Assembly (NCBI RefSeq): GCF_035818475.1
Contig: NZ_JAYMGV010000001.1
Span: forward strand, 2,790,001-2,854,000
Reading direction: 5' to 3'
DNA length: 64,000 nt
DNA from: Cognatitamlana sp035818475
GTDB lineage: Bacteria > Bacteroidota > Bacteroidia > Flavobacteriales > Flavobacteriaceae
Made by a program: the position numbers and the translations under genes. This document shows positions 1 through 8,681 of this stretch, in pieces; within the stretch, counting starts at the first letter, position 1, and the number at the start of each line of letters is the position of its first letter. The notes below the pieces were generated by a model. The model did not search any database. It had not been told where the DNA came from and was given only the letters and a program-made list of their open reading frames with translations.

Positions 1-1
1 A

Positions 2-259
2 AGGCGCATCATTTTTATGAACCGAGAAGATATGAAACTACGTAATTTAGAAGAGCAGGATGTAGTTAATTTAAAATCTGTATTTAAAGGTGTTGTACGC
101 GAAGCTCATAAATTTAAAGTGGTAGTTTATGACATTCCTAAAAACTGTTGTGCAACCTATTTTCCAGAAACCAATGTACTGGTTCCTTTAGATAGTTATG
201 CCCATACAGCAAAGACTCCAGCCTCAAAAAGCGTAAAAATCACCATTGATAAGGTTTAA
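2..259 (+). CDS. C-terminal end of an FdhF/YdeP-type molybdopterin oxidoreductase (cut by window start)
   Basis: The frame is open from the first bases of the window, so this is the last 85 or so residues of a longer gene. The segment YDIPKNCCATYFPETN followed by VPLDS and TPASKSV matches the end of the molybdopterin-dinucleotide-binding domain of the FdhF/YdeP family (formate dehydrogenase-like alpha subunits). The first internal ATG, at 17, lies inside this domain and is not a credible start. The cofactor-binding N-terminal part is off-window, so substrate and metal ligand cannot be judged. A third molybdoenzyme beside two nitrate reductases fits the large Moco operon further on. Confidence 0.8.
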   Translation, partial: RRIIFMNREDMKLRNLEEQDVVNLKSVFKGVVREAHKFKVVVYDIPKNCCATYFPETNVLVPLDSYAHTAKTPASKSVKITIDKV

Positions 260-377
260 GGTTTCAATAAAAACTAAACCCATAATTTTCTTAATAAACA
301 ATTATCTACATTCTAATTTGAGAAATTGGCAATAATGCAGTTTTTTCAAAAAATTCTCCGGTAGCTTCATATAAAAA

Positions 378-399
378 TACGTATAAATACTTAGTTTTG
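378..399 (+). promoter_or_regulatory. nirB promoter with FNR-type palindrome
   Basis: TACGTA-TAAA-TACTTA (378-393) is a 16-bp near-palindrome with a 4-bp spacer, the geometry of CRP/FNR operators. It runs into TAGTTTTG (392-399), which matches the Bacteroidota -7 consensus TAnnTTTG. A further half-site TACGTA sits at 408-413, just before the nirB ATG. The same motif recurs at five other places in the window. The overlap with the -7 box would suit repression, or an unusual activator geometry. Confidence 0.6.
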
Positions 400-417
400 T
401 TTTTAAATACGTAATTT

Positions 418-2931
418 ATGAAGCATATTATTGTAGTAGGAAACGGCATGGTAGGTTATAAATTTTGTGAGAAATTTGTAGAAAAGCCAGAGTATAAAGA
501 CTTTAAGATTACTGTTTTTGGTGAAGAACCAAGGCCTGCTTATGACAGGGTTCATCTAAGTGAATTTTTTGAAAATCAGGACGCCAAAGCTTTAGAAATG
601 GCTCCGGCTGAATGGTATTCTGAACACGGTATTGATTTAATTGTTAGTGAGCGTGTTACGGATATTCACAGAGAGAAAAAAACAATCACTACAGTTAGAG
701 ACAGGGAGTTTGCTTATGATTATTTAGTTCTGGCAACTGGGTCTTCCGCATTTGTTCCGCCTATAAAGGGTGTGGAAAAGGAAGGTGTATTTGTGTATAG
801 AACTATTGAAGACCTTGAAGGTATGCTGGCTTATGCTGCCAGGCTTAAATCAAAAAAGCCAAATGCTAAGGCTGCTGTTCTAGGTGGCGGATTACTCGGA
901 TTAGAAGCAGGAAAAGCGGTTATGGATATGGGGCTGGAGCCTCATATTGTTGAGTTTGCCTCTAAATTAATGCCCAGGCAGTTAGACTTAAGAAGTAGTC
1001 AGGTACTACAACTCAAGCTGGAGTCTATAGGCTTAAATATTCATTTAAGTAAGGCTACCAATCAAATTTTAGGAAACGGTGTGATAACCGGAATGGAGTT
1101 TGGGGAAGATGATATTTTAAATGTAGATATGTTGGTGATTTCTGCGGGAATCCGACCAAGGGATGAGCTTGGTAAAACCTGTGGGCTGGAAATGGGAGTT
1201 CGTGGAGGTATTGTGGTTGATAACAAAATGCAAACTTCTGATGAAAGTATTTATGCCATTGGAGAGATTGCTTTATATAATCAAATGATTTATGGTTTAG
1301 TAGCTCCAGGTTATGATATGGCTAGTGTAGCCGTAGATCAAGTTATAGGAAAGGCTGGAAGCTTAATGCCCGGAGATATTGATATGTCTACAAAGTTAAA
1401 ATTAATTGGAGTAGATGTAGCCAGTTTTGGAGAGCCGTTTATGCCAGCATCCAAAGGGCATTCTATCATTTTTGAAAATAAAACACAGCATTTATATAAA
1501 AGAATTAATGTGAGCCTTGATGGTAAATCATTACTGGGAGGTATTCTGGTTGGTGATGCTTCAGATTATAATATGCTACATCAGGTGTACTTAAACGGCA
1601 TGGCTATTCCAGAAGATCCGTCTCAATTGATCTTACCTGCCAGTGAAGGAGGAGCCTCATTTGGAAGTGTGCTGGATTTACCGGATACAGCCCAGGTGTG
1701 CTCTTGTGAAAGTGTAAGTAAAGGAGATATTTGTTGTTCTTTAAATGAAGGTGAGAGTTCTAATTTAGGTGATGTAATAGAGAAAACCAAAGCTACTTCA
1801 GGTTGTGGAGGATGTAAGCCTATGGTAGTGGATCTGGTAAATGAAACTTTAAAGTCTCTGGGTAAAGAGGTTAAAGAAGTGCTTTGCGAGCATTTTAGCT
1901 TTAACAGACAAGAGCTTTATGACCTGATCAAGGTTAATAAAGTTGCTGATTATGAAGCGGCTTTAAATCTATTTGGTGAAGGTCATGGTTGTGAGACTTG
2001 TAAGCCCGCTCTGGCATCTATTTTTGCTACAATTACTATGGAAACACCAAATCGTCAACCCGGAATTCAAGATACAAACGATAGATTTTTAGCTAATATT
2101 CAACGTAATGGTACTTATTCGGTTGTCCCCAGGGTTGCAGGTGGTGAGATTACCCCAGATCAACTCATAGTGATTGGTGAAGTGGCTAAAAAATATGATC
2201 TATATACTAAAATAACCGGGGGTCAGCGTATTGATTTATTTGGTGCGCAGATTCATGAATTACCATTGATTTGGAAAGAATTGATTGCAGCCGGTTTTGA
2301 AAGCGGACATGCCTATGGTAAATCATTAAGAACGGTGAAAAGCTGTGTAGGCTCTACATGGTGTAGATATGGGATGCATGAGAGTGTGACTTTTGCTATA
2401 GATATTGAAAATAGATACAGAGGTTTAAGATCACCCCATAAATTAAAAGGAGGTGTTTCCGGATGTATTAGAGAGTGTGCTGAAGCCAGAGGAAAAGATT
2501 TTGGACTGATAGCTGTTGATGGTGGATGGAACTTATATGTTTGTGGTAATGGAGGTGCTACACCTAAGCATGCTGTCTTACTTGCGGAGCAATTGGATGA
2601 TGAAACCGCAATAAAATACTTAGATAGGTTTTTAATGTTCTATATACGTACGGCAGCACCGTTAATGCGAACTGCACCTTGGTTGGAGAAATTAGAAGGT
2701 GGTATTGCATATTTAAAACAGGTGGTTATTGAAGATTCACTGGGTATAGCCGAAGAATTAGAAACGGAAATGCAAGGTTTGGTAAACAGATATGAATGCG
2801 AGTGGAAACAAGCTATAGAAAACCCTGAAATGATGAAGCGTTTTAAACATTTTGTGAATTCTGATGATACAGATGACAATTTAGTATTTGTACCAATGCG
2901 TGAGCAAAAAATGCCTAAGGCCTGGAGTTAG
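418..2931 (+). CDS. nirB: NAD(P)H nitrite reductase, large subunit
   Basis: This is the cytoplasmic siroheme nitrite reductase large subunit (nitrite to ammonium with NAD(P)H). At 837 residues it is full length. An FAD-binding Rossmann motif lies near residues 5-15 and an NAD-binding GGGLLGLEAG near 156-165. A BFD-type [2Fe-2S] domain has C428, C430, C463 and C466, and a second CxxC is at 525/528. The nitrite/sulfite reductase half-domain and the siroheme-[4Fe-4S] site follow, with ligands C643, C649, C683 and C687 all present. It is the first gene of a run nirB, nirD, DUF4202, sensor kinase. The 286-nt gap before nirD holds a structured repeat. The start is the ATG directly after the promoter, which leaves a very short leader. 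Confidence 0.95.
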   Translation: MKHIIVVGNGMVGYKFCEKFVEKPEYKDFKITVFGEEPRPAYDRVHLSEFFENQDAKALEMAPAEWYSEHGIDLIVSERVTDIHREKKTITTVRDREFAYDYLVLATGSSAFVPPIKGVEKEGVFVYRTIEDLEGMLAYAARLKSKKPNAKAAVLGGGLLGLEAGKAVMDMGLEPHIVEFASKLMPRQLDLRSSQVLQLKLESIGLNIHLSKATNQILGNGVITGMEFGEDDILNVDMLVISAGIRPRDELGKTCGLEMGVRGGIVVDNKMQTSDESIYAIGEIALYNQMIYGLVAPGYDMASVAVDQVIGKAGSLMPGDIDMSTKLKLIGVDVASFGEPFMPASKGHSIIFENKTQHLYKRINVSLDGKSLLGGILVGDASDYNMLHQVYLNGMAIPEDPSQLILPASEGGASFGSVLDLPDTAQVCSCESVSKGDICCSLNEGESSNLGDVIEKTKATSGCGGCKPMVVDLVNETLKSLGKEVKEVLCEHFSFNRQELYDLIKVNKVADYEAALNLFGEGHGCETCKPALASIFATITMETPNRQPGIQDTNDRFLANIQRNGTYSVVPRVAGGEITPDQLIVIGEVAKKYDLYTKITGGQRIDLFGAQIHELPLIWKELIAAGFESGHAYGKSLRTVKSCVGSTWCRYGMHESVTFAIDIENRYRGLRSPHKLKGGVSGCIRECAEARGKDFGLIAVDGGWNLYVCGNGGATPKHAVLLAEQLDDETAIKYLDRFLMFYIRTAAPLMRTAPWLEKLEGGIAYLKQVVIEDSLGIAEELETEMQGLVNRYECEWKQAIENPEMMKRFKHFVNSDDTDDNLVFVPMREQKMPKAWS

Positions 2932-3004
2932 ATTAAGGTTTAACTGTTGAGTTGTTTTACTGTATAGTTAGAGTTTGATTAAACGAATAAGTAATTCAAC
3001 GCAT

Positions 3005-3146
3005 AAACGTAATCTGCGTTAGGGATTGCAGTGGAAAGCCCACAGTGAAGTATGAGCGAGGACTTGTAATGTAAAGCCCGACCTTTTGTGATCTTGAAAA
3101 GTTTATAAAACCTGGCAGGTATGAACAAAAGGTAACGCCCAAATAA
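3005..3146 (+). ncRNA. Structured intergenic repeat, copy A (flavobacterial RNA-like element)
   Basis: The blocks GCGTTAGGGATTG, GTAAAGCCC and ACGCCCAAATAA also occur, in the same order, at 30770-30861. GCGTTA (3016-3021) can pair with TAACGC (3133-3138), and ACCTTTTGT (3081-3089) with ACAAAAGGT (3125-3133). Conserved blocks with changing but still pairing arms suggest a folded RNA. It lies between nirB and nirD. I recall similar elements scattered in flavobacterial genomes, possibly the Flavo-1 class, but cannot confirm the family. Confidence 0.5.
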
Positions 3147-3216
3147 GAATTAATTTGCTTAAAATAAGAAACAAATTGATTCAAATAAGATATAAATTGA
3201 TTTAAATTTTATAGAT

Positions 3217-3594
3217 ATGCAAGATATACTTAGTCAATACGAAACAGTTACAGAAGATGCTGTAAAGGAATGGTTTAAAGTAGGGAAGCCTTCTGATTTT
3301 CCTGAAAATAGTGGGGCCTGTATCAAGTATAAGACCAAACAAATTGCGGTTTATAATTTTACAAGAACCGGTAAATGGTATGCTACCCAAAATTTGTGTC
3401 CGCATAAGATGGAGATGGTATTGTCTTTAGGTATGATTGGGGATAAGGATGATATTCCTAAAGTGGCCTGCCCGATGCATAAAAAAAACTTTTCATTGGA
3501 AGATGGACGTAATTTAGCCGGTGAAGATTTAAAAATTGCGACCTATCCTGTTAAAATTGAAAACGGAAATGTGTATATTGGCTTTTCAGATTAA
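3217..3594 (+). CDS. nirD: Nitrite reductase small subunit, Rieske type
   Basis: This 125-residue protein is the small subunit that partners NirB. It keeps a complete Rieske [2Fe-2S] ligand set: C61-x-H63 and C85-x-x-H88. Many enterobacterial NirD proteins have lost these ligands, so here the subunit can probably carry electrons. The position straight after nirB, with only the repeat between them, supports the assignment. Translation likely starts at the ATG at 3217, and the next gene follows 23 nt after the stop. Confidence 0.92.
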   Translation: MQDILSQYETVTEDAVKEWFKVGKPSDFPENSGACIKYKTKQIAVYNFTRTGKWYATQNLCPHKMEMVLSLGMIGDKDDIPKVACPMHKKNFSLEDGRNLAGEDLKIATYPVKIENGNVYIGFSD

Positions 3595-3617
3595 CAAACT
3601 GATAAAAAAGTAAACAA

Positions 3618-4202
3618 ATGAAGCCGACTAGATTTGAAACCGCTATTGCATTAATTGACAGGGCTAACTCTGAAGACATAAATACATATCAGGTAGCAGG
3701 AATGGATTACTCCAAAGAGTTATTGTACTCGCAACGGATGACCAGAAAATTGCTACAATTTGAACCTAATGCTTCTAAAGCGTTACAAATTGCGGCACGC
3801 GCACAACATATTTGCCGTTGGAAAATTGCACGCAATGAATACCCTATGGACCGCGTGGGGTATTTAAAATGGCGAGAGACTTTAAAGAAAATGCATGGCG
3901 AGTTAACCGCCGAGATATTAAAGCAGGTTGGTTATGATGAGCAATTTACTGATAGGGTTAAAGCCATTATTCTTAAAAAACTAATTAAGAAAAATGAAGA
4001 ATCTCAAACACTTGAAGATACTATTTGTCTGGTGTTTTTAGACTACTATTTTGAAGAGTTTGCTGAAAAACATGACGACGATAAAATCATTGATATCTTA
4101 AAAAAAACCTGGGCAAAAATGTCTGAAAAAGGACATGAAGTCGCTTTAAAACTTCCATTCTCAGATAAAAGTCTGGCTTTAATAAAACAAGCTATTTCTT
4201 AA
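3618..4202 (+). CDS. DUF4202 family protein
   Basis: A 194-residue soluble protein with the DUF4202 hallmarks: QHICRW near residue 63, EYPMDRVGYLKWR near 75-87, and a helical C-terminal half. The biochemical role is not established. It sits between nirD and the sensor kinase with gaps of 23 and 10 nt, so it is very likely co-transcribed. To my knowledge genes of this family are often found by nitrite or nitrate assimilation genes, which points to a helper role, but nothing in the sequence shows an activity. Confidence 0.8.
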   Translation: MKPTRFETAIALIDRANSEDINTYQVAGMDYSKELLYSQRMTRKLLQFEPNASKALQIAARAQHICRWKIARNEYPMDRVGYLKWRETLKKMHGELTAEILKQVGYDEQFTDRVKAIILKKLIKKNEESQTLEDTICLVFLDYYFEEFAEKHDDDKIIDILKKTWAKMSEKGHEVALKLPFSDKSLALIKQAIS

Positions 4203-4212
4203 ATGTGAGCAA

Positions 4213-6033
4213 ATGACTAAAGCAAGTAATTCATTAGACCAAAGCACGTTTGATAAATTACGTCGTTTGTACATAATAGCTTTAAGTACTATTGCGCTTT
4301 CTGTAATTATTAGCCAGATATTAATACGAACGCATCTTAGCAGGCAGGAAAGTGATTCTAGCGTAATTAACGTTGCTGGGAGGCAGCGTATGTTAAGTCA
4401 GAAATTAACCAAGGATATTGTTTCACTATCTTCTGTAACTGATTTAAATCAAAAAATAGAACTAAAAGATAGAATTAAGGAGACCTTACACCTTTGGGGC
4501 CTTTCACATGATGCATTGCAGTATGGAAATGATAGTTTGGGCTTGCCCAAAACCAATAGTTTAGTAATAACTACAAAATTTAAGCATTTAAATCCCGTTT
4601 TTGATACCTTAAGTAATGCATCAAAATCTATAATTAATAAAATAGAAAACAAACCGCCTTTACCTCTAAAGGCCTATACCTCAGAAATTGAAAAAGTAAA
4701 AGCTAATGAAGCTACATTCTTGATGATGATGGATGCTATTGTAAACCAATATGATCTGGAGGCAGAGCAGAAAGTTGAGTGGTTGCGAAAATTAGAATTT
4801 TGGCTAACGGTTTTAACGCTGTTAATTTTATTAGGCGAGTTCTTATTTATTTTTTGGCCTGCGGCAAAATCGGTTAAGACTACGTTAGCTGAGTTACTTT
4901 CATCTGAAAAACGAGCTAAGAAAATGGCTTTTGATGCAGATGAATTGAGTGCGACTAAGGAAAAATCTATTAAAGAACTAAGGGCTTTGAGCCATGCTAT
5001 GGATGACACCCTGTTATTTGCACGTATTTTGCACAATGGAAGCATTGTGCATATGGGTAATAAATTTTCTCGTTTGTTTAGATTTTCAAAGTTTAATGAA
5101 AGCACTATGTTTTGGAATGTATTGTCTATAGATGAAAATGAGCAAACCATCATCGAAGACTTAGTGACAAAGCACAAGAAGACAGGATGGCAAGGTGAAG
5201 TTAAGGCCACAGCAAAATCAGGAGATGATGTTTGGTTAGAAATGGCATTGATTCCTTATAATCCTACTGAAGAGAAATCAGAATTACTTATTATAGCTTC
5301 AGAGATTACGGAACGAAAAGCGGCACAATTGGAAATTGACAGACTTACCCAGCAGCGCTTTGAAGAGCAGATGAACCAACAGAAAATTATTTCCAGTAAG
5401 ATTATTGAGAACCAGGAAAAAGAACAAAACCGTATTGCTAAAGATGTGCATGACGGTATAGGGCAGATGCTTACAGGATTAAAGTATAATTTGGAGAGCA
5501 TTGATACTAAGGATGTTAAAAAAGCAACAGCAAAGCTTGAACATTTAAAAGAGTTAACCGCCAATATTATTAAAGGGGTAAGAACAGCTACATTTAATTT
5601 AACACCTCCTGAGTTAACAGATCATGGTATTGTACCGGCAATTACTAAATTAACTCAAGAACTGGCACGTCTTACAGGAAAGGAGATTGTGTTTTTTAAT
5701 AAAACCGATTTTAACCTGCGTTTGGATTCACTTGCAGAGATCAATATATATCGTATTACCCAGGAAGCTATTAATAATGCCATAAAATATGCAGAATCCA
5801 CGCATATCTTAGTGTCCTTATCACATAGTAAAAATATATTGAGTCTGGTGATTGATGATAATGGTAAAGGTTTTGATCCCGGAAAAGTGAAGCACATAAA
5901 GACAGGGAATGGAGGTATGGGAATGACGTTTATGAAAGAACGTATTAAGTATATTGACGGACGTTTATTTTTGACTTCTGAAGAAGGTAAAGGAACCCGG
6001 GTGACTTTGAATATTCCTTTGGTAAGCAATTGA
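4213..6033 (+). CDS. NarX-like nitrate/nitrite sensor histidine kinase
   Basis: A 606-residue membrane kinase. A first transmembrane helix (about 18-36) leads into a periplasmic PilJ/NIT-type domain carrying the P-box-like motif NVAGRQRMLSQK (53-64), the segment that binds nitrate or nitrite in NarX and NarQ. A second helix lies near 195-217, then a linker and a PAS domain (about 250-375). The HisKA_3 dimerisation domain has the phosphorylation site H413 in the segment DVHDGIGQ, and a HATPase domain with GNGGMGMTFMKER follows. It ends the nirBD operon. The NarL-type regulator one gene downstream is the likely partner. Confidence 0.9.
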   Translation: MTKASNSLDQSTFDKLRRLYIIALSTIALSVIISQILIRTHLSRQESDSSVINVAGRQRMLSQKLTKDIVSLSSVTDLNQKIELKDRIKETLHLWGLSHDALQYGNDSLGLPKTNSLVITTKFKHLNPVFDTLSNASKSIINKIENKPPLPLKAYTSEIEKVKANEATFLMMMDAIVNQYDLEAEQKVEWLRKLEFWLTVLTLLILLGEFLFIFWPAAKSVKTTLAELLSSEKRAKKMAFDADELSATKEKSIKELRALSHAMDDTLLFARILHNGSIVHMGNKFSRLFRFSKFNESTMFWNVLSIDENEQTIIEDLVTKHKKTGWQGEVKATAKSGDDVWLEMALIPYNPTEEKSELLIIASEITERKAAQLEIDRLTQQRFEEQMNQQKIISSKIIENQEKEQNRIAKDVHDGIGQMLTGLKYNLESIDTKDVKKATAKLEHLKELTANIIKGVRTATFNLTPPELTDHGIVPAITKLTQELARLTGKEIVFFNKTDFNLRLDSLAEINIYRITQEAINNAIKYAESTHILVSLSHSKNILSLVIDDNGKGFDPGKVKHIKTGNGGMGMTFMKERIKYIDGRLFLTSEEGKGTRVTLNIPLVSN

Positions 6034-6047
6034 AATTAAGCTTTATG

Positions 6048-6155
6048 GTCATGCCGAAATGAGATATGATTCAGTCATTATACTATTTTAAGAAGTTCTA
6101 AAAGAAAGATGTCTCAAGAGATGAAATTAGAAGCTTAGTCAGATTGGTAATGACA
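6048..6155. repeat. Intergenic palindromic element with GTCAT/ATGAC ends
   Basis: The segment begins GTCATGCCGAAATGAG and ends GGTAATGACA, so its termini are inverted (TGTCA/TGACA-like). A similar element starting GTCATTCCGAACACGG is at 36313-36390. Both lie between genes on the same strand. They look like dispersed flavobacterial palindromic spacers rather than genes. Confidence 0.4.
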
Positions 6156-6180
6156 TTTTTAACTACGCTAAAACAGCATA

Positions 6181-6561
6181 ATGAAAAGAAGATTAATTAG
6201 TTCAGGTTCTACATTTGAAGCGCAAATAGGTTACTCAAGAGCTGTTGTTCAGGGAGACTGGGTATTTGTTTCAGGAACAACAGGGTATGATTATAAAACC
6301 ATGACTATTAGTGATGATATTGTAGAACAAACCGAACAATGCCTTATCAATATTAAAAATACCTTAGAACAAGCCCAATATGATTTGTCAAATGTTGTCA
6401 GGGTAACTTATATATTGCCTGAAGCCGGGGAGTTTGAAAAATGTTGGCCGGTTTTAAGACAATACTTTGGAGATATAAAACCTGCAGCAACTATGTTTTC
6501 TGCCGGATTAGCCGACGACAAAATGAAAATTGAAATTCAGGTCACCGCACTAAAAAGTTAA
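6181..6561 (+). CDS. RidA (YjgF/YER057c/UK114) family protein
   Basis: This 126-residue protein belongs to the RidA superfamily. Visible are the N-terminal strand region ending GDWVFVSGTTGYD, and the C-terminal RVTYILPEAGEF to FSAGLADDKMKIEIQVTAL. Canonical RidA proteins hydrolyse reactive enamine/imine intermediates from amino-acid metabolism. The C-terminal active-site region reads AGLADDKMKIEIQ, lacking the arginine typical of true imine deaminases (usually V-A-R-L-P near there), so the activity may differ. It lies between the sensor kinase and its response regulator, an odd place for such an enzyme. Confidence 0.85.
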   Translation: MKRRLISSGSTFEAQIGYSRAVVQGDWVFVSGTTGYDYKTMTISDDIVEQTEQCLINIKNTLEQAQYDLSNVVRVTYILPEAGEFEKCWPVLRQYFGDIKPAATMFSAGLADDKMKIEIQVTALKS

Positions 6562-6710
6562 TTAGGATTATGATAAGGTTCCTATGATCTGGAGTCGTTA
6601 TCATGAAGCTAAAGCGTTGTTTTAGAATCTAATAAAATTTGGTTGGAGATGCTAAACGTTCTAAGTAATACTATGGTTATAGTTCACCCTATGTCGATTT
6701 ACAATAAAAA

Positions 6711-6741
6711 TACGTAGTATTACGTAATTTTATTATTTTTG
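6711..6741 (+). promoter_or_regulatory. Promoter of the response regulator with FNR-type palindrome
   Basis: TACGTA-GTAT-TACGTA (6711-6726) is a perfect inverted repeat in its two 6-bp arms. TATTTTTG (6734-6741) fits the -7 consensus TAnnTTTG and begins 8 nt after the palindrome; the ATG is 19 nt further on. Part of the set of TAMGTA-N4-TACKTA sites in this window. Confidence 0.6.
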
Positions 6742-6759
6742 TACTTATAATTTAACTTT

Positions 6760-7425
6760 ATGGATATTATTAATGTAGTACTGGCTGATGATCATGTGCT
6801 GGTACGGGATGGCATAAAAGCACTTTTAGAGGATCAATCAGGAGTAGTTGTAATTGACGAAGCATCAAACGGAAAAGAGGCTCTAGAGGTGGTTAATAAG
6901 CAAAAACCACATGTGTTGATTGTAGATATTAGAATGCCGGAAATGAATGGTATTGAAGTGGTAGGGGAGATCAATAAGTATTATAAGGATGTTAAAACAC
7001 TAGTGTTATCCATGCATGATTCTGAAGAATATGTAGTACAAGCTATTCAGGCAGGAGCAGATGGGTATTTATTAAAAGGAGCCAGTAAGGAAGAATTTTT
7101 AAAGGCCTTAACAAAAGTTGCTTCCGGAGGAAAGTATTTTACAGGAGACGTATCTGCCATTATTATGAATAATTTTGTAAATGGCAATACAAATATAGCC
7201 ACAGCGCCAAAATCAAATCATAAAGAAAATCCGTTCAACCTGACAAAACGGGAAAGGCAAATTTTAGAGTTGGTACTACAATTAAAGAACAATAAAGATA
7301 TTGCAGAAGAGCTTAAAATCAGTAAGCGTACAGCAGAAGTGCACCGTTTTAATCTGATGAAAAAACTTGAGGTTAAAAACTTGATGGAATTAACTAATAA
7401 GGCTAAGGCATATGGATTGGGTTAA
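6760..7425 (+). CDS. NarL/FixJ-type response regulator
   Basis: A 221-residue regulator with a receiver domain (acidic pair D10-D11, phospho-acceptor D56 in LIVDIRMPEMNG, K near 109) and a LuxR-type helix-turn-helix at the C-terminus (LTKRERQILELV through AEVHRFNLMKKLEV). It is the likely partner of the NarX-like kinase at 4213-6033. Its own promoter carries the 16-bp palindrome found across the island. It could bind that motif itself, but the N4-spaced symmetry fits a CRP/FNR protein better. Confidence 0.9.
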   Translation: MDIINVVLADDHVLVRDGIKALLEDQSGVVVIDEASNGKEALEVVNKQKPHVLIVDIRMPEMNGIEVVGEINKYYKDVKTLVLSMHDSEEYVVQAIQAGADGYLLKGASKEEFLKALTKVASGGKYFTGDVSAIIMNNFVNGNTNIATAPKSNHKENPFNLTKRERQILELVLQLKNNKDIAEELKISKRTAEVHRFNLMKKLEVKNLMELTNKAKAYGLG

Positions 7426-7435
7426 GGTATTTAGT

Positions 7436-8491
7436 TTAAAAATCTGGCGCCCATCTTTGATTTATTATGTTCTTCAAAAAATCAAAATAATTCCACCCCA
7501 ATCCTCTTGCAGCTAAAGAACTCAAACTGTCTTGATTTAGTCTATGGGAACGAGAAGGTCCGGTCATATTAGGTTTTAGGTTTAGATCAAATAAATAGAA
7601 ACCTCCATTTTTATGGGCCCTGCAATCTATTCTAATAGGAGCTTTTATATTTAATAGTGTCGCAGATGTTGCACAATAGTGATAAAGTTCCTGTATTTCT
7701 GGGGTATGCTGTCGATCACTGTCTAATAGCTTACTGTTTTCTATAATAGCTACAATACCGCTATAAGGGGCAATACCATCTTTATGGTTGAAACGTTTGA
7801 TAGCTGGTAAACACCATGGCGTATTAAATACTTTTTCTTTATGTTGTATGTTATACTTCCCAGGAGGCATAACGGTAATTGTTAATTCTTCTCCGTCTAA
7901 GTATTCTTCAATGTATACACGGTTTCCATATTTGCCAATGGAGAAAAAAACATCAAGTTTTTCTTTTAATCCAGCAAGGTCTTTAATCAGGCTAACACCT
8001 TGACTTCCTCTTCCGCGTATAGGTTTGATGATTAATGGAAACCTGAGTTTCTTTAAGTTTTGATCAAAACTATTTTTATTGAGTATGAGTCCGTTTGGAA
8101 TAGGAATTCCATTTTTTTTAAGTAATTGATTAGTTACCCATTTGTCATCATAAACATCAACAATATCAGGTGTTTGACCAATAATTTCAATGTTCTGACT
8201 AAAAAAACCAGTAATAGGATGATTTCTATATAGCACGGTATTTAACCAAAAGATTCGTGCTCCTTTTTCCAAAGCGCTTTGAATACCTAGAGTTGTATCT
8301 GGAAATACCCAGTCCAGATCATTTTCTGCTTTGGGGTGAGCAACCGGAGTAACTAACAAAACATCGTGTTTTACTAAAGCATTGGCAATATCTGCACCGC
8401 TGTCTGAATACCCTCCTAGTTTTAATGGTTTTTGTATACCGCCTTTTTTAGGAGCGCGCTTAGCTTGATATAGTATTGCTATTTTGTTCAA
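7436..8491 (-). CDS. ATP-grasp family ligase of unknown substrate
   Basis: A 351-residue protein with ATP-grasp features: the PLIIKPIRGRGSQGVSLI phosphate-binding loop region (about 152-169), the acidic segment YIEEYLDGEELTITV, and the Mg-binding end FDLNLKPNMTG near residue 310. This resembles the carboxylate-amine ligase group (D-Ala-D-Ala ligase, RimK and relatives). The N-terminal domain is not diagnostic. It is alone on the minus strand between the response regulator and narK, ending 11 nt from the end of the regulator, so a link with nitrate metabolism is not evident. Confidence 0.75.
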   Translation of the reverse strand: MNKIAILYQAKRAPKKGGIQKPLKLGGYSDSGADIANALVKHDVLLVTPVAHPKAENDLDWVFPDTTLGIQSALEKGARIFWLNTVLYRNHPITGFFSQNIEIIGQTPDIVDVYDDKWVTNQLLKKNGIPIPNGLILNKNSFDQNLKKLRFPLIIKPIRGRGSQGVSLIKDLAGLKEKLDVFFSIGKYGNRVYIEEYLDGEELTITVMPPGKYNIQHKEKVFNTPWCLPAIKRFNHKDGIAPYSGIVAIIENSKLLDSDRQHTPEIQELYHYCATSATLLNIKAPIRIDCRAHKNGGFYLFDLNLKPNMTGPSRSHRLNQDSLSSLAARGLGWNYFDFLKNIINQRWAPDF

Positions 8492-8638
8492 TTTAGATTC
8501 TTATTAATGGTGTCGTATAAATATAATCATTAAAATCTCACAAATTTTGTACTTCATTTTACAAAATCCTCAAAATCTCCTTTTCTAAATTATCAACCTC
8601 ATAATTCTTTTTAATTACGTAATTTTTAATATTTAAAT

Positions 8639-8678
8639 TAAGTATAAATACGTAGTTTTGTACGTATAAAAGTACTTA
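8639..8678 (+). promoter_or_regulatory. narK promoter with FNR-type palindrome and second motif pair
   Basis: TAAGTA-TAAA-TACGTA (8639-8654) overlaps the -7 box TAGTTTTG (8653-8660), the same layout as at nirB. A further pair, TACGTA (8661-8666) and TACTTA (8673-8678), has a 6-bp spacer and reaches almost to the ATG at 8682. A lone TACGTA is at 8616-8621. This is the densest cluster of the motif in the window. Confidence 0.6.
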
Positions 8679-8681
8679 ATT

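Noticed and set aside
378..8678. The TACGTA motifs as NarL heptamers (TACYYMT, 7-2-7 arrangement)
   Set aside because: The half-sites face the wrong way and have a constant 4-bp spacer, which fits CRP/FNR geometry better.
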